Below, in pieces: positions 34,217 through 42,359 of a stretch of 64,000 bases of DNA. Under the pieces are notes generated by a model. That model was given only the letters and a program-made list of their open reading frames with translations, did not search any database and was not told the origin of the DNA. The position numbers were made by a program, and so were the translations under genes. The stretch comes from PALSA-612 sp963755155 (GTDB taxonomy: Bacteria > Actinomycetota > Thermoleophilia > Gaiellales > Gaiellaceae): NCBI GenBank assembly GCA_963755155.1, contig CAVWIV010000007.1, forward strand, positions 248,001 through 312,000, read 5' to 3'. Positions within the stretch are counted from its first letter, which is position 1; each line of letters starts with the position of its first letter.

Positions 34217-34656
34217 GACTGGGCCACCAGCTCGTAGAGACGCTCGAAGCCATCCGTCCAGCCCTGCGTGTGCAGCGCGAGCCGCTCCTCGGTGGCGAAG
34301 ACGCCCTGATCGAGGATGACGTTCGTCGACCCGTCGACCTCCTGAAGCGTGAGCGTCACCACCGTCTCGCCGTCGTCGGGCGTCGGCTCCTCCCAGCGAA
34401 ACGTGTAGCTCAGCCCGTTGGGAGGATCGACTGCGAGGAACTGTCCGGCGAGATGGAAGACGTCGCCTTCCGGTGGCTGCATCGTGATCCGGTAGCTGCC
34501 GCCGACGCGAGGGTCGAGCTCGATCGAGGGCGAGGTGAAGCCCTTCGGGCCCCACCACTCCGCGAGCTCTTCTGGCGTGATGAGCGCGCTGAACACGCGC
34601 TCCGGCGGCGCAGGCACGACGCGCTCGAGATGCAGTGTGTGCTCGGCAGTCGTCAG
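34213..34656 (-). CDS. SRPBCC/AHSA1-like domain protein, probable CTG start
   Basis: Activator-of-Hsp90-like (START-fold) domain: VVPAPPERVFSALITPEELA, WWGPKGFTSPSIELDPRVGG, YRITMQPPEGDVFHLAGQFL and the C-terminal helix LALHTQGWTDGFERLYELVA. The first ATG/GTG/TTG is GTG 34617, in the middle of strand 1. CTG 34656, 13 codons up, opens TTAEHTLHLERVVPAPP, the normal start of this family, giving 147 residues. It is divergent from the selenoprotein gene 20 bases away. Confidence 0.8.
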   Translation of the reverse strand: MTTAEHTLHLERVVPAPPERVFSALITPEELAEWWGPKGFTSPSIELDPRVGGSYRITMQPPEGDVFHLAGQFLAVDPPNGLSYTFRWEEPTPDDGETVVTLTLQEVDGSTNVILDQGVFATEERLALHTQGWTDGFERLYELVAQS

Positions 34657-34676
34657 TGGTCTGAGACAATAACGCC

Positions 34677-34931
34677 ATGCCCGAGCGGCACCACATCCGC
34701 ATCGAGTACTGCGTCCCCTGAGGGGCGCGGCCGAACGCCGCCGGTCTGGTGGCGCGACTGCTCGAGGAGTGGGAAGAGGACGAGCTCGGCGCGATCGAGG
34801 TCGTGACCGGGGCGGACGGGATCTTCGACGTGCACGTCGACGGCGACCTCGTCTTCGAGAAGAAGATGATCGGCCGCTATCCCGATCCCGACGACGTCAT
34901 CCCGCTCGTCCGCGAGAAGCTCGCGGGCTAG
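34677..34931 (+). CDS. SelW-like selenoprotein (Rdx family), in-frame TGA as selenocysteine
   Basis: An 84-residue thioredoxin-fold redox protein of the SelT/SelW/SelH (Rdx) family. Reading through the TGA at 34719-34721 gives IEYCVP-Sec-G, the CxxU redox motif, with Cys12 and Sec15 at the family's usual position, then VARLLEEWEEDELGAIEVV, GIFDVHVDGDLVFEKKMIG and the closing RYPDPDDVIPLVREKL, all typical. The frame is open from ATG 34677 to TAG 34931 apart from that TGA, and a SECIS hairpin follows it. Actinobacterial homologues usually have CxxC. The downstream part alone (from 34749) would lack the active site. It ends on a CTAG shared with convergent apbE. Confidence 0.9.
34722..34754 (+). 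promoter_or_regulatory. bacterial SECIS element
   Basis: Directly after the TGA, 14 bases lead to a 7-bp stem CGCCGCC (34736-34742) / GGTGGCG (34748-34754) closed by the loop GGTCT (34743-34747). One pair is G-U; the rest are Watson-Crick. The GGUCU apical loop is the same as that of the E. coli fdhF SECIS bound by SelB, and the distance from UGA to the loop (21 bases) is within the range known for bacterial SECIS elements. Confidence 0.85.
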
Positions 34932-35662
34932 CCGAGCGCAGGAAAGCCGGGCGTCGAGAGCACCGTTCCGCTCTCGAGGATCGAGAACGCCTCGTAGCCG
35001 TCGAGCTGCGCGGTCCAGGCCGGGCCGCGCTCGCCCATGGCGAAGGCCGCGGTCGCGTACGCGTCGGCTGTCGCGAGCTCCGGGCCGGTGATCGTCACCG
35101 AGAGGAGGCCGGAGGGAGGCAGGCCCGTGTGCGGGTCGAGCACGTGGTCGCCGCGGGCATACGCACCTGACGTCGCGACGGCGAGGTCGGTGGCCTCGAC
35201 GACGGCCGCCATCCGGTCGGCATGCTCGGGGTGCCTGATGCCCACGTGCCAGCGGTCGCCGGGCTCGGGGCGCCCGCGCACGATGACGTCGCCGCCCGCG
35301 TAGATCGCAAAGCTCCGCGCGCCTCCTCGCTCGAGGATCGCGGCGGCCTCGTCGACCGCCCAGCCCTTGACGAGGCCTGACGGATCGAGCCTGCCTTCCG
35401 CATTCGCGTCGAAGAAGCCGCCCGTCTCGTCGCGAAGCTCCTCGCAGCGCTCGAGCACCGCCTGCACCTGAGGATGGGCGTCGGCGGCCGAGAGCTCGCC
35501 GCGGTCGATGCGGCTGATCTCGCTCTCCGGCTTGTACGTCGAGAACGTCTCGTCCACGAAGCGCAGCCAGTCGAAGGCGCGTCCGACGCCGGCCTCCTCG
35601 ACATCCTCGTCGCGGACGTCGACGATGATGCCCATCCCCATCACATGCTCGACGGTGGTCAC
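34928..35662 (-). CDS. apbE: FAD:protein FMN transferase (ApbE family)
   Basis: Attaches FMN covalently to Thr of target proteins outside the cytoplasm. The family signature is visible: MGMGIIVDVRDED early, FDANAEGRLDPSGLVKGWAV in the FAD site, SFAIYAGGDVIVRG and LATADAYATAAFAMGERG (metal site). Residue count, 244, is at the short end; there is no obvious signal peptide. The GTG 35662 overlaps the stop of the FMN-binding-domain gene (GTGA), its likely substrate. Stop shared with the selenoprotein on CTAG. Confidence 0.9.
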   Translation of the reverse strand: MTTVEHVMGMGIIVDVRDEDVEEAGVGRAFDWLRFVDETFSTYKPESEISRIDRGELSAADAHPQVQAVLERCEELRDETGGFFDANAEGRLDPSGLVKGWAVDEAAAILERGGARSFAIYAGGDVIVRGRPEPGDRWHVGIRHPEHADRMAAVVEATDLAVATSGAYARGDHVLDPHTGLPPSGLLSVTITGPELATADAYATAAFAMGERGPAWTAQLDGYEAFSILESGTVLSTPGFPALG

Positions 35663-36078
35663 ACGCGGCGGCCGTTGGCCAGTGCGACCTGCAGCGACTT
35701 CTCGAAGCCGACGCTCGTGTCCGTCGCCTCGGAGATGTAGTCGACGTTCGTCGCGAACTGCTCGCGAAGCACCTCCTGCGAGAGCACCGGAATCGTCTGG
35801 CGATTGAGATGGATCGTGTGCGAGCCGCCCTGATTCGGCCAGACGGGAAGGCGGACAGCGGTGATCTTCCGGGCGACGGTCTTCTTCGTCCCGATGATCG
35901 TCGTCCGCTTGCGAACGATGAGGACGACCTGGATCTCCCCCCAGCGTTCGACTTGCACCGCCGGGCCCTGTACACGCTTCCACTGCGTGACGATCTTCTT
36001 CTTCGGCACCGCCGCGGCTCCGACACTCGGGAGCACGAGCGCGCCCGCGATGACGATCGGCGTGATGTGCTTCTTCAT
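35659..36078 (-). CDS. exported FMN-binding domain protein (flavinylation substrate)
   Basis: A 139-residue exported protein: signal peptide MKKHITPIVIAGALVLPSVG, then an FMN-binding domain with GGSHTIHLNRQTIPVLSQEVL and the flavinylation motif ISEATDTSVGFEKSL, where a Thr in the SGATxTS-like site would carry FMN. It sits between ferric-reductase-like and apbE genes, so the three probably form one electron-transfer chain across the membrane. ATG 36078 is preferred to an upstream TTG because it starts the signal peptide. Confidence 0.88.
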   Translation of the reverse strand: MKKHITPIVIAGALVLPSVGAAAVPKKKIVTQWKRVQGPAVQVERWGEIQVVLIVRKRTTIIGTKKTVARKITAVRLPVWPNQGGSHTIHLNRQTIPVLSQEVLREQFATNVDYISEATDTSVGFEKSLQVALANGRRV

Positions 36079-36094
36079 GGGAGGACCCCCGGTC

Positions 36095-37416
36095 TCATAG
36101 CGCAAAACGTTCGCTGTGGACGTGCCGGCGCGGCACGCCCGCGCGACGAACGTTCTTTTCGATGACGTTCACCATACCCGGAGGCCCACTGATGAACACA
36201 TCGCGCTCGGCGATGTCGGGCACCATCTCGCGCAGGTGGTCGGGGGAGAGCAGGTCTTTGCCCTCGCGGTCGTGATGCCCCGCCACGACCTCGACGCGGG
36301 CCGCCGCCTGCTCGAGCTCGTCGCCGAAGATCGCGTCCTCGCGCTTCAGGACGCGGTAGAGGACGACCACGTCTCCGTCGAGCTCGTCGAGCAGCGCGCG
36401 GATGGGCGTGATGCCGATCCCGCCGGCGATGAGCAGCGTCTTCTCGAGCCGCTTGGCCTCGCTCGTGAACACGCCGAACGGCCCCTCGGCGACCACGCGG
36501 GCGCCGACGGGCAGCTCGCGAAGGTCACGCGAGTAGTCGCCGACCGCCTTCGCCGTCAGCCGCAGCGAGTCGCTTGCCGGGCGCCTCCGAAAGCGAGAAC
36601 GGGTGCGCTTCCCACCAGCGGCCGCGCGTGAGAAAGCGCCAGAGGAAGAACTGTCCCGGCCGTGCGCCGAGCCGGTCGAGCCGGTCGCCGGCGACGCGCA
36701 CCGAGACCACGTCCTCGCTTTCCGGCACCACCTCGGCCACGCGGAGCCTGAAGCGAAGCGCGTTCACGATCGGCACCCCGAGCCGGAAGACGACGAGGAC
36801 GCCGAGCGTCACGAGGTACAGCGCTCGCCAGTAGTTCGCAGCCGTCTCGTCGAGCGCGAGCTCGTTGCCTGTCGGGATCTGGTGGAACCACGCGAGCGCG
36901 ATGCCTGCGTAGGCCAAGAGGTGAATCGCGTACCACCACTCGTACGGAAGCCGTCGCCGGGCCACGACGATGGAGGTGAGGCCGACGGCCGACGATGAGC
37001 GCCGTGCCGACGGTCGCCGTGATCATCCCGGGATACACGCCGCGCCGAGCAGCGTCTCCACCTCGGCCCACAGGCTCACGTCGTCGAGCAGCGCGTAGCC
37101 CCAGACGCTGAGCAGGGTGTGAGCCACGACGAGGGCGACGGTGGCGTGGCCGTTCCAGCGATGGACGACCGTGAGGTGGTCGAAGCCCACCAGCCGGTCC
37201 AGCCAGGGGATTCGCGCCAGCAGCAGCACCTGGACGAGCGCGAGATACGCGCCGAGCAACCCCGTCAGCCGGGCGAGGCTCGTGACGAGCTCGGCGAAGT
37301 CGTCGATGCCCGTGAGGTTGCCGTCGGGCGGACCGTGCGTACCAGAGCCACACGATGGCCGCCGCGTTGCCGAAGAACAGCGCGAGCGCGGCTGCGGCGA
37401 CAACCCGTCGTCTCAC
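36095..37416 (-). CDS. ferric-reductase-like transmembrane NAD(P)H:flavin oxidoreductase, frameshifted
   Basis: About 440 residues when frames are joined. A six-helix heme-binding domain (RRRVVAAAALALFFGNAAAI; VVHRWNGHATVALVVAHTLL with paired His; EWWYAIHLLAYAGIALAWFH) precedes an FAD domain (ARPGQFFLWRFLTRGRWWEA, HPFSLSEAP) and an NAD domain (LLIAGGIGITPIRALLDEL, SGPPGMVNVIEKNVRRAG). Shifts lie near 37350, 37030, 36970 and 36580. It would pass electrons from NAD(P)H across the membrane to the FMN protein downstream. Confidence 0.85.
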
Positions 37417-37430
37417 GCTGTCAATGGTGC

Positions 37431-37462
37431 CTGGCCGTCCGGCGCTAGCGATGGACGGCCAG
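37431..37462 (-). terminator. 10-bp hairpin between redox genes
   Basis: CTGGCCGTCC (37431-37440) pairs perfectly with GGACGGCCAG (37453-37462) around a 12-base loop. It lies in the 87-base gap between the end of the thioredoxin/Cys-rich gene and the start of the ferric-reductase gene, both on the minus strand. No T-run follows, so it may be a weak terminator, an attenuator or an mRNA-processing hairpin. Confidence 0.45.
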
Positions 37463-37503
37463 CTCGTCGGGTAGGACCTGCTCGGCGGCGGCGGTGGCCC
37501 CGC

Positions 37504-38835
37504 TCAGGGAGAGACGCACCGTCCGTTGCGGCACACCTGTGCGAGCTCCGGCGGGAGGCCCTTCGTGGTGATCGGATTCGTGCAGCAGACGCCGTTGCAC
37601 TCGTACTGCGCCGGGCAGCACCACTCGATGCCAAACGTCGGCTTCGTCAGCACCTTCCAGCCCGGCGGACAGCAGGCGCCGAATGCCTTGACATAGCGGT
37701 CTCTTTCGCAGCAGACGGTGCGTGCGCCGGAGCGAGCGAAGCCTCCATCCTTGGCGAAGGTCTCATCGCCACACTCCTCGGGACAGCAAACCCAGTCGTT
37801 GGGGCCCCCGTACGGCCCCAGTGGGCAGCACGGCTTCCCCTTCGGACAGCAGAGACCCTTGCGCTCGTCGCAGCAGTAGCTGCCTTTCGGGCAGCACTTG
37901 CGCCCGCAAGCTTCCTGCCCGCGGCCACAGCGCGTGCAGCGGCCCGTGCGGGGATCGGCGCACCGGCGATTGCCCGCACAGCACTTCTTCCCGCAGCGTG
38001 GCGATCCGTCGGGGCATGCGCGCACGCACTTCCGCCCGACACAGTCGTACCCTCGGGCACAGCAGTTCGTGCCGCAGCGCGTCGCGCCGGGTGGGCACTT
38101 CGGAAGGCACCTGCCACCCACGCACTCCTCGGAGTCGTCACGACAGCAGCCGGTCTTGCCGGCCGCCTCGCCTTTGCCGCAGGCGCTCCAGCCCTTTGGA
38201 CAGCGGTCGCGGCACTTGTCCTCACACACCGACGTTCGCCGGTCACAGCACGGCGACAACGGATCCTGTGGACAGCACACCTGCGTCGCTGCCAAGCAGC
38301 ACAGATTCGGAAGGCACGGATAGTGGCCGGGGAGGCATTCCGCTTGCTGTGTCGCGGCGCCAGCAGCCCGAGCGAAGGTTCCGCTGAAGGCCAACGCAGC
38401 GAGGAGCTGGAGCACGCCGCGACGCGACGTCTCACGTCGGGGCTCGGCGAGGGCAATCGCGTCACCGTCGGTTGCTTCGCCGCCGACGTCTGCGCCGTTC
38501 CGCAGCAAACGCAGCACCTCCTCCGCACCGACGCCTCTGGCGCTTGCGACTTGGCCATCAGCGTCGATTAGCAGTGCGCTCGGCGTGCCGGCCGACCGCA
38601 GCCGGCGAGAGGCGGCGCCGGCTTCATCGTGGAGGACGACCGAAGAGAACGCCTGGCCTCGGACATCGGCGGGCTCTCCGTCGGCGAGCAGGACGAGCTC
38701 TCGCGCGCCGATTGGGGGATCGATCTCGAAGTCGCGCAGCTCGTCGCGGAGTGAGCGGCAGAAGCCGCAGCTCGGGTTCCAGAACATCAGCACTACGTCG
38801 CGCAGCTCCGCAAGCGACACCTCGCCACCCTGCAC
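37504..38835 (-). CDS. thioredoxin domain fused to Cys-rich exported domain
   Basis: A 443-residue fusion. Residues 1-115 form a TlpA/MauD-like thioredoxin with LMFWNPSCGFCRSLRDEL (CGFC active site) and a cis-Pro in SAGTPSALLIDADG. Residues about 130-160 hold a Tat-like leader in mid-protein (SRRGVLQLLAALAFSG). The remainder (about 165-443) is packed with some 55 Cys, in units like CCPKGxxCC and CGTNCCARGYDCV. MauE lies just upstream in the same frame. The GTG 38835 start removes a few usual residues before the thioredoxin fold; sequence upstream in frame (EVRLPA) looks like missing N-terminus. Confidence 0.75.
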   Translation of the reverse strand: MQGGEVSLAELRDVVLMFWNPSCGFCRSLRDELRDFEIDPPIGARELVLLADGEPADVRGQAFSSVVLHDEAGAASRRLRSAGTPSALLIDADGQVASARGVGAEEVLRLLRNGADVGGEATDGDAIALAEPRRETSRRGVLQLLAALAFSGTFARAAGAATQQAECLPGHYPCLPNLCCLAATQVCCPQDPLSPCCDRRTSVCEDKCRDRCPKGWSACGKGEAAGKTGCCRDDSEECVGGRCLPKCPPGATRCGTNCCARGYDCVGRKCVRACPDGSPRCGKKCCAGNRRCADPRTGRCTRCGRGQEACGRKCCPKGSYCCDERKGLCCPKGKPCCPLGPYGGPNDWVCCPEECGDETFAKDGGFARSGARTVCCERDRYVKAFGACCPPGWKVLTKPTFGIEWCCPAQYECNGVCCTNPITTKGLPPELAQVCRNGRCVSP

Positions 38836-38862
38836 AGCCGGCAGGCGGACTTCGCCTGCGTC

Positions 38863-39423
38863 TCACCCGCGGCCGCGCAACTCGCGGTTGTGACGGACCA
38901 GGCGGACTGCAAAGGCCGTTGCGCCAGACGCGACGACCAGGGTGAAGGCGACGCCGACGGCAGCCGCGGCCTGAGTGGCGTTCAGACGGCCAACCCACGC
39001 CACGGCGCTAGGGCCTGCTCCGTCCCGCCACGCCGCAACGGCTACGACCCCAGCGACTGCGGCCAGGCCCGCGTTCCGGCCCAGCGTTAGCCACCCGGCC
39101 GGTGACGAGTGCAGTTGACCGAAGCAGTGGCAGTCCGGTGCGCGACCGCGGGCGACGTTCACCGCGATCGCTGCCGAGAACGCGAGCAGCAGCGAGAGCC
39201 CCGCTGCTGCCGCCCATCCTGCGGAGGACGCTGGCAGCAGCGCGCCCGCAATCGCCAGCTCGATGAGCGGCAACGCGATCCCGACGAAGCCCGCCAGGCG
39301 GTGGGGAACGCCGAAGCCCACCGCGGCCTGCCGTGAACCCCCGAGATCGACGAGCTTCGCAAGACCGGCGGCCGCAAAGACGGCTGCAAGCGCAATTCGC
39401 GCTGAGAAGAGCAACGTCGTCAT
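38863..39423 (-). CDS. MauE/DoxX-family redox-associated membrane protein
   Basis: A 186-residue membrane protein with four to five helices (LLFSARIALAAVFAAAGLAK; LAGFVGIALPLIELAIAGAL; AAAGLSLLLAFSAAIAVNV). The redox motif is APDCHCFGQL near residue 103, the CxC of MauE relatives, which are associated with disulfide formation or transfer for exported proteins. ATG 39423 starts the first helix. The thioredoxin/Cys-rich fusion follows after a TGA and nine codons in the same frame, so they likely function together. Confidence 0.82.
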   Translation of the reverse strand: MTTLLFSARIALAAVFAAAGLAKLVDLGGSRQAAVGFGVPHRLAGFVGIALPLIELAIAGALLPASSAGWAAAAGLSLLLAFSAAIAVNVARGRAPDCHCFGQLHSSPAGWLTLGRNAGLAAVAGVVAVAAWRDGAGPSAVAWVGRLNATQAAAAVGVAFTLVVASGATAFAVRLVRHNRELRGRG

Positions 39424-39549
39424 CCGATGCCCGTCGAGTTCCCCGAGCCCTCGGGCGCGAAACGTTGAAGCTGCGGCTTGCACCCGGGGCAGTGCCTCCA
39501 CCACTGCATCTAGCCGCGAGTCTTGCCACGAACGCGTCACAATGGAGCG

Positions 39550-40791
39550 ATGTCTGCCGCAATCGGCTCCAGCGTGTCGGAGGCCCTCGAGCGGCTTACG
39601 CCGGTGTCGCGCGCGCTCTGGGAGCGCGCGCTCGGCTCGCTACCGGGCGGTAACACGCGAACGACGATCTTCCACGACCCGCATCCCGTCTACATCACGA
39701 GAGGAGAGGGGTGCAGGGTCTGGGACGCCGACGGCGTCGAGCGCATCGACTTCATCTCGAACTACACGTCGCTGATCCTCGGCCACTGCCATCCGCGTGT
39801 GGTCGAGGCGGTGCAGTCGCAGGCCGCGCGGCTGATGAGCGTCGCGGCGCCGAACGAGCTCGAGATCGAGCTCGCCGAGCGGCTACGGGAGCGGCTGCCG
39901 AGCGTCGATCTCGTTCGCTTCACGAACTCCGGCACGGAGGCGACGATGCTCGCCTTGCGTGCGGCGCGAGCGTTCACCGGCCGGGAGAAGATCGGCGTCT
40001 TCGCCGGCGGCTACCACGGGTCGCACGACTACGCGGCGAGCATCCCGGGCGATGTCTCCGGCGCGCCCGGCGGGCGGGGCATCCCGGCCGCGGTCGCCGA
40101 CACCGTCGTCGTCGCGCCGTTCGACGACCGCGAGGGGACGCTGGCTGCGTTCGAGCCGCACCTCGGCGAGCTGGCGGCCGTCATCGTCGAGCCGGTGCTG
40201 GGTGCAGGCGGCGTCGTGCCCGCGACCGCCGGCTTCCTCGCCTTCCTCCGCGAGTTGACGCGCGACTCCGGCGCGCTGCTCGTCTTCGACGAGGTCATCT
40301 CGTTCCGCATCGGCTACCACGGCGCGCAGGGACGGCTCGGAGTCACTCCGGACCTGACGACGCTGGGCAAGATCATCGGCGGCGGCCTGCCCGTGGGCGC
40401 GCTCGGCGGCCGGGCCGACGTGATGGCGCTCTTCGACCCGCGGCGAGGCGACCGCATCGGTCACGGCGGCACGTTCAACGCGAACCCGCTGACGATGGCG
40501 GCAGGCCTCGCAACGCTCGACGAGCTTACGCCCGGACGCTACGACGAGCTCGAGGCTCTCGCGGCGGAGCTGGAGGCCGGCGTGAACGCCCGGACCGGAG
40601 CCTCGGCGACGGCGGTCGCCTCGCTCTTCCGGATCGAACTCCCGGACCCGTCACGCCTCCCCGACCTCCACGTGGACCTGCTCGCGAGCGGCATCCTCAT
40701 GACGCAGCGAGGTATGGGCTGCCTCTCGACGCCGATGACGAGCGCCGAAGTCGATGCGTTCGTCGACGCGCTAGCTGCGGCCGCGCCGTAG
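39550..40791 (+). CDS. aspartate aminotransferase-family protein (glutamate-1-semialdehyde aminotransferase-like)
   Basis: A PLP-dependent class III aminotransferase of 413 residues. The N-terminus LPGGNTRTTIFHDPHPVYIT resembles GSAM relatives, not HemL proper. The PLP site is in FTNSGTEATMLALRAARAF, the Asp in LLVFDEVISFRIGYHG, and the Schiff-base Lys in LTTLGKIIGGGLPVGALGG. It probably acts on an amino or keto acid other than glutamate semialdehyde; the substrate is open. The 3' end overlaps the small membrane gene by 21 bases. Confidence 0.85.
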   Translation: MSAAIGSSVSEALERLTPVSRALWERALGSLPGGNTRTTIFHDPHPVYITRGEGCRVWDADGVERIDFISNYTSLILGHCHPRVVEAVQSQAARLMSVAAPNELEIELAERLRERLPSVDLVRFTNSGTEATMLALRAARAFTGREKIGVFAGGYHGSHDYAASIPGDVSGAPGGRGIPAAVADTVVVAPFDDREGTLAAFEPHLGELAAVIVEPVLGAGGVVPATAGFLAFLRELTRDSGALLVFDEVISFRIGYHGAQGRLGVTPDLTTLGKIIGGGLPVGALGGRADVMALFDPRRGDRIGHGGTFNANPLTMAAGLATLDELTPGRYDELEALAAELEAGVNARTGASATAVASLFRIELPDPSRLPDLHVDLLASGILMTQRGMGCLSTPMTSAEVDAFVDALAAAAP

Positions 40792-40983
40792 CCAGTAGCG
40801 GATGAAGTAGACCGGCACGACGATCCCGGCGAAGAGGAACGTCGCGACGCCCCACGCCGTCGCGTGCCGAGAGCCGTGCTTGCTCGCGTGCGCGAAGACC
40901 GCCGTCGCCAGAAGCGCGCCGAGCGCCACCGCGATCAGGAACTGGATCGGGCTGAGGTCGGCGATTGACGCGGCGATGCTCAT
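40771..40983 (-). CDS. small membrane protein (70 aa)
   Basis: Two hydrophobic helices (SPIQFLIAVALGALLATAVF and GVATFLFAGIVVPVYFIRYW) joined by a short basic loop KHGSRHAT, with a basic C-terminus. ATG 40983 (MSIAASIADLS) is preferred. No family is recognised. It is convergent with the aminotransferase gene and divergent from the VOC gene across 34 bases. Confidence 0.6.
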   Translation of the reverse strand: MSIAASIADLSPIQFLIAVALGALLATAVFAHASKHGSRHATAWGVATFLFAGIVVPVYFIRYWLRRGRS

Positions 40984-41017
40984 TAGACTCGATCCTCTCA
41001 TTCCTGAGGAGGTTCAG

Positions 41018-41456
41018 ATGGGTGTCAACCCGATTCCGGAGGGCTACCGCACCGTCACGCCTTACCTCGTCGTCGACAATGCCGCGAACGTCTTGGACTT
41101 CGTGAAGAGGGCGTTCGGCGCCGAGGAGAAGGTCCGTATGGAGACGCCAGACGGGACGATCGGCCACGCGGAGGCGCAAGATCGGCGACTCGATGGTGAT
41201 GCTGGGCGACGCGGGCGATCAGAACCCGGCCATGCCGGCCATGATCCATCTCTACGTGGACGACTGCGACGCGACGTACGAGCGCGCGCTCGGCGCGGGC
41301 GGCACGTCGGAGCGTGAGCCGACGGACCAGTTCTACGGCGACCGCTCGGCGGGCGTCCGCGACTCGGCCGGCAACCTCTGGTGGATCGCCACGCACGTGG
41401 AGGACGTGCCGGAAGAGGAGCTGGCGAAGCGCATGGAGGCGGCATCCGCGGGGTAA
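41018..41456 (+). CDS. VOC/glyoxalase-fold protein (PhnB-like), frameshifted
   Basis: Vicinal-oxygen-chelate protein of about 145 residues. A strong GAGGAGG ribosome-binding site stands 5 bases before ATG 41018. The N-terminal half (GYRTVTPYLVVDNAANVLDFVKRAFGAEEKVRM) and the C-terminal half (MVMLGDAGDQNPAMP, YVDDCDATYERALGAGGTS, YGDRSAGVRDSAGNLWWIA) are on different frames because of a one-base shift near 41180. This is the PhnB-like subgroup; enzymatic function is usually unknown. Confidence 0.85.
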
Positions 41457-41466
41457 GAGAGTCCGC

Positions 41467-42351
41467 ATGAGATTTCGCAAGCGGGCGAAGCTCGATCCGT
41501 CGCAGGTCGAGGACTACCGTGGCCAGGGCGGCGGCCTCGGCGGCCTCGGCGGCGGGAAGATGCTCGGCGGCGGAGGCGGAGTCGTCGGGATCATCGTGGT
41601 CGTCCTCTACCTCGTCATCGCGAGTCAGGGCGGCGGCCTCGGCCAGCTCGGCTCGCTCGCCGGCCAGACGGTCGGCCCGGGAACGCCGAACACCGAGCTC
41701 GCGACCGAGTGCCGCACCGGCCAGGACGCGAACGAGCGCGAGGATTGCCGCATCGTCGCCGTCGTCAACAGCGTGCAGGCGTACTGGACGAAGACGCTGC
41801 GCAACTACGAGCCCGCGCGGACACGGTTCTTCGACGGGCAGATCTCGACCGGCTGTGGCGTCGCCTCGAGCGCCGTCGGCCCGTTCTACTGCCCGGCCGA
41901 CAGCCATATCTACATCGACCTCGGCTTCTTCGACCAGCTGAAGTCGCAGCTCGGGGCCGAGGGCGGCCCGCTGGCCGAGGCGTACATCCTCGCGCACGAG
42001 TACGGGCACCACGTGCAAGACCTCACAGGCGTCCTCGGCAGCGCGAACCGCGACACGGGCCCGCAGGGCGGCCAGGTGCGCGTCGAGCTCCAGGCCGACT
42101 GTTACGCCGGGCTCTGGGTCGGTCGCGCGCTCGACACGGGGTTCATCGAGGACCTCACGCGCCAGGACGTCAACCAGGCGCTCGACGCGGCGCAGGCCGT
42201 CGGCGACGACCGCATTCAGGAACGATCCCAGGGACGCGTGACCCCGGAGTCGTGGACGCACGGCTCAGCCGACCAGCGCCGCACGTGGTTCGTCCGCGGC
42301 ATCGAAGGCTCGGGCCCGAACAGCTGCGACACCTTCAAGGGCCAGGTCTAG
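41467..42351 (+). CDS. putative neutral zinc metallopeptidase (YpfJ family)
   Basis: A 294-residue membrane-anchored metallopeptidase. The N-terminus MRFRKRAKLDPSQVEDYRGQ and a glycine-rich stretch lead to one helix (GVVGIIVVVLYLVIAS). The extracellular domain has HEYGHHVQDLTG, the zinc site HExxH, and the third ligand region VRVELQADCYAGLWV (Glu). The order and spacing match the YpfJ family (PF04228). It may act in envelope maintenance; the substrate is unknown. Confidence 0.92.
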   Translation: MRFRKRAKLDPSQVEDYRGQGGGLGGLGGGKMLGGGGGVVGIIVVVLYLVIASQGGGLGQLGSLAGQTVGPGTPNTELATECRTGQDANEREDCRIVAVVNSVQAYWTKTLRNYEPARTRFFDGQISTGCGVASSAVGPFYCPADSHIYIDLGFFDQLKSQLGAEGGPLAEAYILAHEYGHHVQDLTGVLGSANRDTGPQGGQVRVELQADCYAGLWVGRALDTGFIEDLTRQDVNQALDAAQAVGDDRIQERSQGRVTPESWTHGSADQRRTWFVRGIEGSGPNSCDTFKGQV

Positions 42352-42359
42352 CCCGCGCC

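Noticed and set aside
37431..37462. Riboswitch between the redox genes
   Set aside because: Only a simple 10-bp hairpin is present; no known aptamer core was recognised.
38863..38865. TGA between MauE and the thioredoxin fusion as a selenocysteine codon
   Set aside because: No CxxU context and no SECIS-like hairpin with a GGU loop was seen downstream, unlike the SelW gene.
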